Positions 59,960 through 64,000 of a stretch of 64,000 nucleotides of DNA are shown in pieces. The stretch is from Platycnemis pennipes. Lineage: Eukaryota > Arthropoda > Insecta > Odonata > Platycnemididae. The notes under the pieces were generated by a model. The model searched no databases and was not told the origin of the DNA. It saw only the letters and a list, made by a program, of their open reading frames with translations. Within the stretch, counting starts at the first letter, position 1; each line of letters opens with the position of its first letter. The stretch covers positions 32,993,773 through 33,057,772 of the forward strand of contig OW121850.1 in assembly GCA_933228895.1 (NCBI GenBank), read 5' to 3'. The translations under genes and the position numbers were made by a program.

Positions 59960-61200
59960 GAGCTTTACGAGAAATGTCTCGAGTTTAGTCCTCCCGAGTC
60001 CGTTTGAAGCCTCCACACTTGCCGATCCCCACGTTGCACCGAAGAAACTCCTAGTGAGTCCTCGCACGCTCACAGCGTCCACCAAGAGTACACAGCTGGG
60101 TAGAGAGACGCGTGGAGTCACGGCGCACTCTTCGCCCACGCCCCGATTACGCGGCTCGACGCTCCGAACGCGTGCTTTTGTTTTGATCCCGACGCCCGTC
60201 CCTCTTTCTTCAGTATTCCGCAACAGGGACAAAGTTCACAAGAGATCTCCGGGGTAACTTTTTGCCAACGCGGTAGGGGATGGCAGGAAACGGAAACAAG
60301 GTGGGTTGGGAGACAATTATTGTCACGGGAATGAACGTGAGGGAGGACGACGAGGTAACGCCCGCTGACAACGCAACGGAGAAGAGGGAAGTAGACCGTC
60401 TTCGATGAAGACCCTTGCCGATCCGAGTTCTGGGACGATCGGCAAGCTACTGGTGCCGCCAAGTAGGGAAGGGGCGTGGTGTGGAGAGAGAGAGAGCGAG
60501 CGAGAGAGGGAGAGGGAGAGCGAGAGAGAGACAGAGAGAGAAGGAAGAGAAGAGGGGAGGGGAGTAGTGGGGGTGGGAGACGGAGGGGAAGAGTGGTGCT
60601 CGTTCGGCGAGGGGGGGTGACGTAGGGCGGGGTGGGATGGGCGCGGGAGTAAGGGGAGATAGAGAGGGCGTGGGGGCGAGGTGGAGTTGAAGGGAGACTG
60701 GCAGTGGAGGGGAGGTGGAGAGCGAGTGGTTTTCTGAAGACGGTCAGGGTAGGACTGGGGGTTGGAGGAGGGATAGGGTTGTTTGAGCGGGCGCGAGATT
60801 AAAGTCTCCCTCACCAACCTGCCCTCCTACGTCTACATCCCTCCTTTTTCGAGCTTTTTGCATAAATTCCAGTTACCGCGCGACCTTTTTTTTGAAAGGG
60901 AGTCAGTCCAGCGGGGGAGGCGGCGGAGCGTTCATCCTTATGCGGGCGGAGGGATGGACTCGACCGTGGAGAGCCTTCGGAGATGGCCCACTCCCCATCA
61001 ACCTATGCACCGCGGCTCCCGTTGGATTTTCCCCGCAATGCACGTCGAATTTGCCGCCGCCTGTCCTTAGATTTGCCCCTGCGGCGAGATCCGGGCTTTG
61101 CTTCAGCTGGAGAGCATGCTTCCCGTGCCCGACGGAAGTGGTTCGAACGTTTCACGTGAGCTGAGACAATTCCCACAAATCTCGCGCGCGCCGTAAAATA
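59960..61200. promoter_or_regulatory. Long CpG island with purine tract
   Basis: The largest island in the window. CpG-rich at 60050-60270, a G/A-only tract at about 60470-60730 including GA repeats (60484-60545), then CpG-rich again to about 61200. The long frames (152 and 164 codons) overlap antisense and are low-complexity. Good candidate for a gene start, but no exon is recognised. Confidence 0.4.
60484..60545 (+). repeat. (GA)n-rich imperfect microsatellite
   Basis: GA repeats broken by GC and GG steps, inside the purine tract. Confidence 0.8.
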
Positions 61201-62240
61201 GGTGGGGCACGAAATGCCACTCCTTCCATAGCAAATGAATTCACAGAATTTTTTGGGAAATGTGGACTGCAAAATAGATCACTTCGTAAGCAACACGACA
61301 AAACTTTTAACGAGTTTCGAGTATACTAGCTCGCAATATGATGATTTTATAGAAAGGTCATCCATCGTCATAAAAGTTTATTTTTGGGATGATAATCTTG
61401 ACGATGGCCATGGAAGTTTATTTTTGCGGCTATAAGCTTAAAAAACGTTTCATACTCGGGTGCCAAGATGTTTTTAGAAATCTGGATTAAAACATCAGAA
61501 TTGGCATAATACGAATCAAATATTCACAATTCCAGGTAAAGGACGCCAGATAACCATGCATTTCTAACCCCATATTTGTTGAAACTTCCCTATCCGGACA
61601 ATTCGATAAGTGTCCCGGGGTGTAAACTGAAAGGTAGTGAATGCCACTCGGGGCATTGATGTTGTGTTTGTTTTACGGGTTAAATGAAGGTTAGAACTTA
61701 AGAGTGAGTGAAAATAAAATTGTACTTATATTTTTTCGGTTATGGTGAAATGACCACTTGAAAAACCACGATGTGGTTTGTAATGAAATATGTGAGTGAA
61801 CCAGAAGGACGGTCAAATTGGTGAGGGGAGGGTCACTAAGCAAGCAACAAGTCCCACGGTGCGCGAAATTCACGCGTCTCGAGAGATCCAGTTCATCTTG
61901 TAGTTTTCCAGTACGTTCTGGTGCTGTTTAAGCCACACAGCTCGGGCTAAACTGGTCGTGTCCTAAAATTTCTTCGAAATACCAACGAGGGACCCCCGGT
62001 AAGTATCTCGGCTTTCTAGCCAGAGGGTTACCCTAATGACTCATACATTTAAAACATCGAGGTAACTTATTTCAATATCTTGAAGGAAATCAAATCCTTA
62101 ACGAGCCTTAAAATGTTTTCCACCCTTCACATGCTTTTCTCCCCAAATACAACTCTTTGCCGGTGGAACTACCGTACCGATCCGTACCGATAGATTTCAA
62201 ATGTCATTTTTCCCCCGTGCTATTAGAGAACACAATAGGC
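61201..62240. other. AT-rich non-coding stretch
   Basis: No gene recognised. A short imperfect direct repeat (GTCATAAAAGTTTATTTTTG and GCCATGGAAGTTTATTTTTG) lies at about 61368-61427. Confidence 0.4.
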
Positions 62241-62268
62241 AGCATTGTAAAGGGATAGGTAGGCGATA
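62241..62268 (+). repeat. Dispersed repeat, second copy
   Basis: AGCATTGTAAAGGG followed by ATAGGTAGGCGATA; matches 46090-46116 closely. Confidence 0.45.
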
Positions 62269-64000
62269 TTTTATAGAGTAGTCTGTAGCGCATGATGTAT
62301 GTATTAACAACCAATCCCTCTTTTACTATGTGCATCCTAACCATGTAGCTGCATGCGACCCATATTATTAGCATGTTTCCATGTAGTATTCTAGTTGCAT
62401 GTATGTAGTGCATGTTTTGGTATTCATCCCCTGCCGCACACCCTCGCGGTGGCTTGCAGGGTATCGCGTAGATGTAGAACTATTTGAGACAAATGAGGCT
62501 TTTTTTAGTTATCAACGTTTTTTTCAGAAGTCGAAACACGAGCTTACACGCGAGCAACATCTGTTATGTCATACTGCAATTCATACCCTACAAAAATTCA
62601 AACATCCACGCGCGGATATATGAGCAAGGTTGTTTTTTCTTAAAACGGGCCTTAAATACTCTTGGAAAATTGCAGCTTAAAGAACCAAGTGTGAAAACTA
62701 GTTCAAACACAAATCTCAGTGCTTTATTCATTTAATTAGCGAGTAAGATCATTACCAATTTTTATGTGAAAGTAAAATAATACACGGGCACAGAAAATAT
62801 GCTGCTGGATATGTTAAAGCTGGAAATGAACTGTGCTTCTTCAGCAATATTTCTATTTATTCCTATTTATCTACCTCATCACAAGCCAATAGTAATAATA
62901 TTTCATTGACGCAGCTCTCCTCTCAATTTTCCTGTCGGCGAACCTATTCATATTTATATCTTGGCATTCCATATACAGTGTGGTTAATATAGTGACTTTG
63001 CAGATATCTTTATCTCTTCAGAGTCTCTTTGTGGATTCATCCCCTCACGAAAAATTCCCAGAAGCGACTTTGTGGCTAACACGTTTTATCTTAACCTGAT
63101 AGAGCCATTTCAATGTAAAATAAAATTCTGACTCGACTTTAGAAAAACAGGCCACAGGCATCGTAATACTTTCACACGCCCTAAATAGAACTATATCCAT
63201 CCATGATAGATAGTTTTTATTCTAATTGCTCAGTCCAACACTTAGAAAGAAATATGTTTGAAAACATTATAGACATTTTACTCCAAAATTGGGATAAAAT
63301 TTGCTATAAATACAGTCTGAAATAGGATAAAACGGTATACAAATCTATCATTTGTAACCATATAGTTATCCAAGGTTCGTCGGTTGCCTAGAGTTACCAC
63401 ATATTTGATAAGTTGTAAGTCATCTTAATGAAATCACAGCTATGAAGGATAGGTGGTTTCAACCAAAAAAGGATACACATCAACAACTCGTCATTAATTT
63501 TAACCGCTTTTTAGAAGTCTAAAACGCTGTTCTCGGGATCAACGGGATCTTTGGGATGATAATGTTGAATATTTTTTGCCACCTGAGATAATCTATAGGC
63601 ATGCCTTTTCATCTGGATCACGCTCCTTTACATTAGTGAGTCATAAAGAATACCCGCCGCAGAAAAGGCATAACTGGAAATATTTTATACTCCCTGGAGC
63701 AGAATAATGATAAAAATGACATAGATAAACCGAGTAGCTGACTAAGATTATGAAGGGTGGGAGGAAAAAGAAATATCGCGAAAAATCTGGCCATTTAGAG
63801 GCCTCGCTTAAACAGTCATGGATGGAGAAACGAATGGGAAACATGGTTAAGATAGAACTAGAATAGCAAAATGATGCAAGACACGGAATATGTAAAGGAA
63901 TTAAATAAAGGTGAAGGGGTAATTCGATATTATCATCTAATGATAAATTACAATAAATTTATTCGAGTTAATGACCAGAAATATGTTCCACAATCTTGGA
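62269..64000. other. AT-rich non-coding stretch
   Basis: No gene recognised. CCCTCGCGGTGGCTTGCAGG near 62445 reminds me of the ends of dispersed insect repeats, but I cannot name one. Nothing else seen to the window end. Confidence 0.4.

Noticed and set aside
60323..60817. 164-codon minus-strand frame rich in Ser, Pro and Leu
   Set aside because: Low-complexity translation of a GA-repeat tract; no domain.
1..64000. CRISPR arrays, rRNA genes, bacterial operons or viral genes
   Set aside because: No regularly spaced repeats, rRNA sequence, operon-like coding runs or virus-like proteins were seen.

Overview
The window looks like non-coding nuclear DNA from an animal, most likely an arthropod and probably an insect. 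No continuous protein-coding host gene can be supported anywhere in it. The reasons for the assignment are an RTE-type LINE with the 5' leader and (GAT)n tail seen in insect elements, a hAT remnant, a Helitron-like insertion, several decayed tRNA-derived SINEs and hammerhead-ribozyme-like motifs of the kind carried by Penelope-like elements and retrozymes. Species cannot be told from the sequence. The background is AT-rich and is broken by about a dozen GC- and CpG-rich islands of 300-1200 bp, several joined to long purine-only or pyrimidine-only tracts. These islands could be promoters, first exons or enhancers of genes that lie outside the window or are split into short exons I cannot recognise.

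Layout: 1-19.6 kb is AT-rich DNA with islands near 1.6-2.2, 10.2-11.0, 13.0-13.5, 14.4-14.6 and 15.5-16.0 kb, a few SINE remnants, and on the minus strand at 6.25 kb a compact hammerhead-like fold. At 19.63-22.27 kb a hAT-superfamily remnant is bounded by an exact 8-bp target-site duplication. It keeps only the C-terminal part of a broken transposase and is itself interrupted by a 1.7-kb Helitron-like element (A|TC...CTAG|T). Directly beside it lies a perfect 95-bp tandem duplication. At 22.5-32 kb there are four GC-rich islands or tracts and a SINE remnant. At 32.0-32.3 kb there is a 115-bp-arm inverted repeat flanked by 12-bp direct repeats, each arm carrying a hammerhead-like motif. At 36.56-39.99 kb lies a full-length but dead RTE-type LINE with a 10-bp target-site duplication. 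A third hammerhead-like motif, again in an inverted-repeat setting, sits at 40.6 kb. The remainder is islands at about 43.5-44.5, 48.8-49.4, 55.9-56.6, 58.6-59.35 and 60.0-61.2 kb, a 27-G homopolymer at 44.3 kb, a 5'-truncated RTE tail at 50.7 kb, and more SINE scraps.

Nothing here forms a working pathway; the window is best read as a record of retrotransposon and DNA-transposon activity. The most interesting signal is the set of hammerhead-like motifs at 6.25, 32.1 and 40.6 kb. They share one design: short stem I, CTGANGA, a single unpaired base, stem II, GAAA, then an ultrashort, often palindromic, helix III ending in GTH. This points to a degraded family of ribozyme-bearing retroelements. 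All coordinates were read by hand; no database search or folding program was run.
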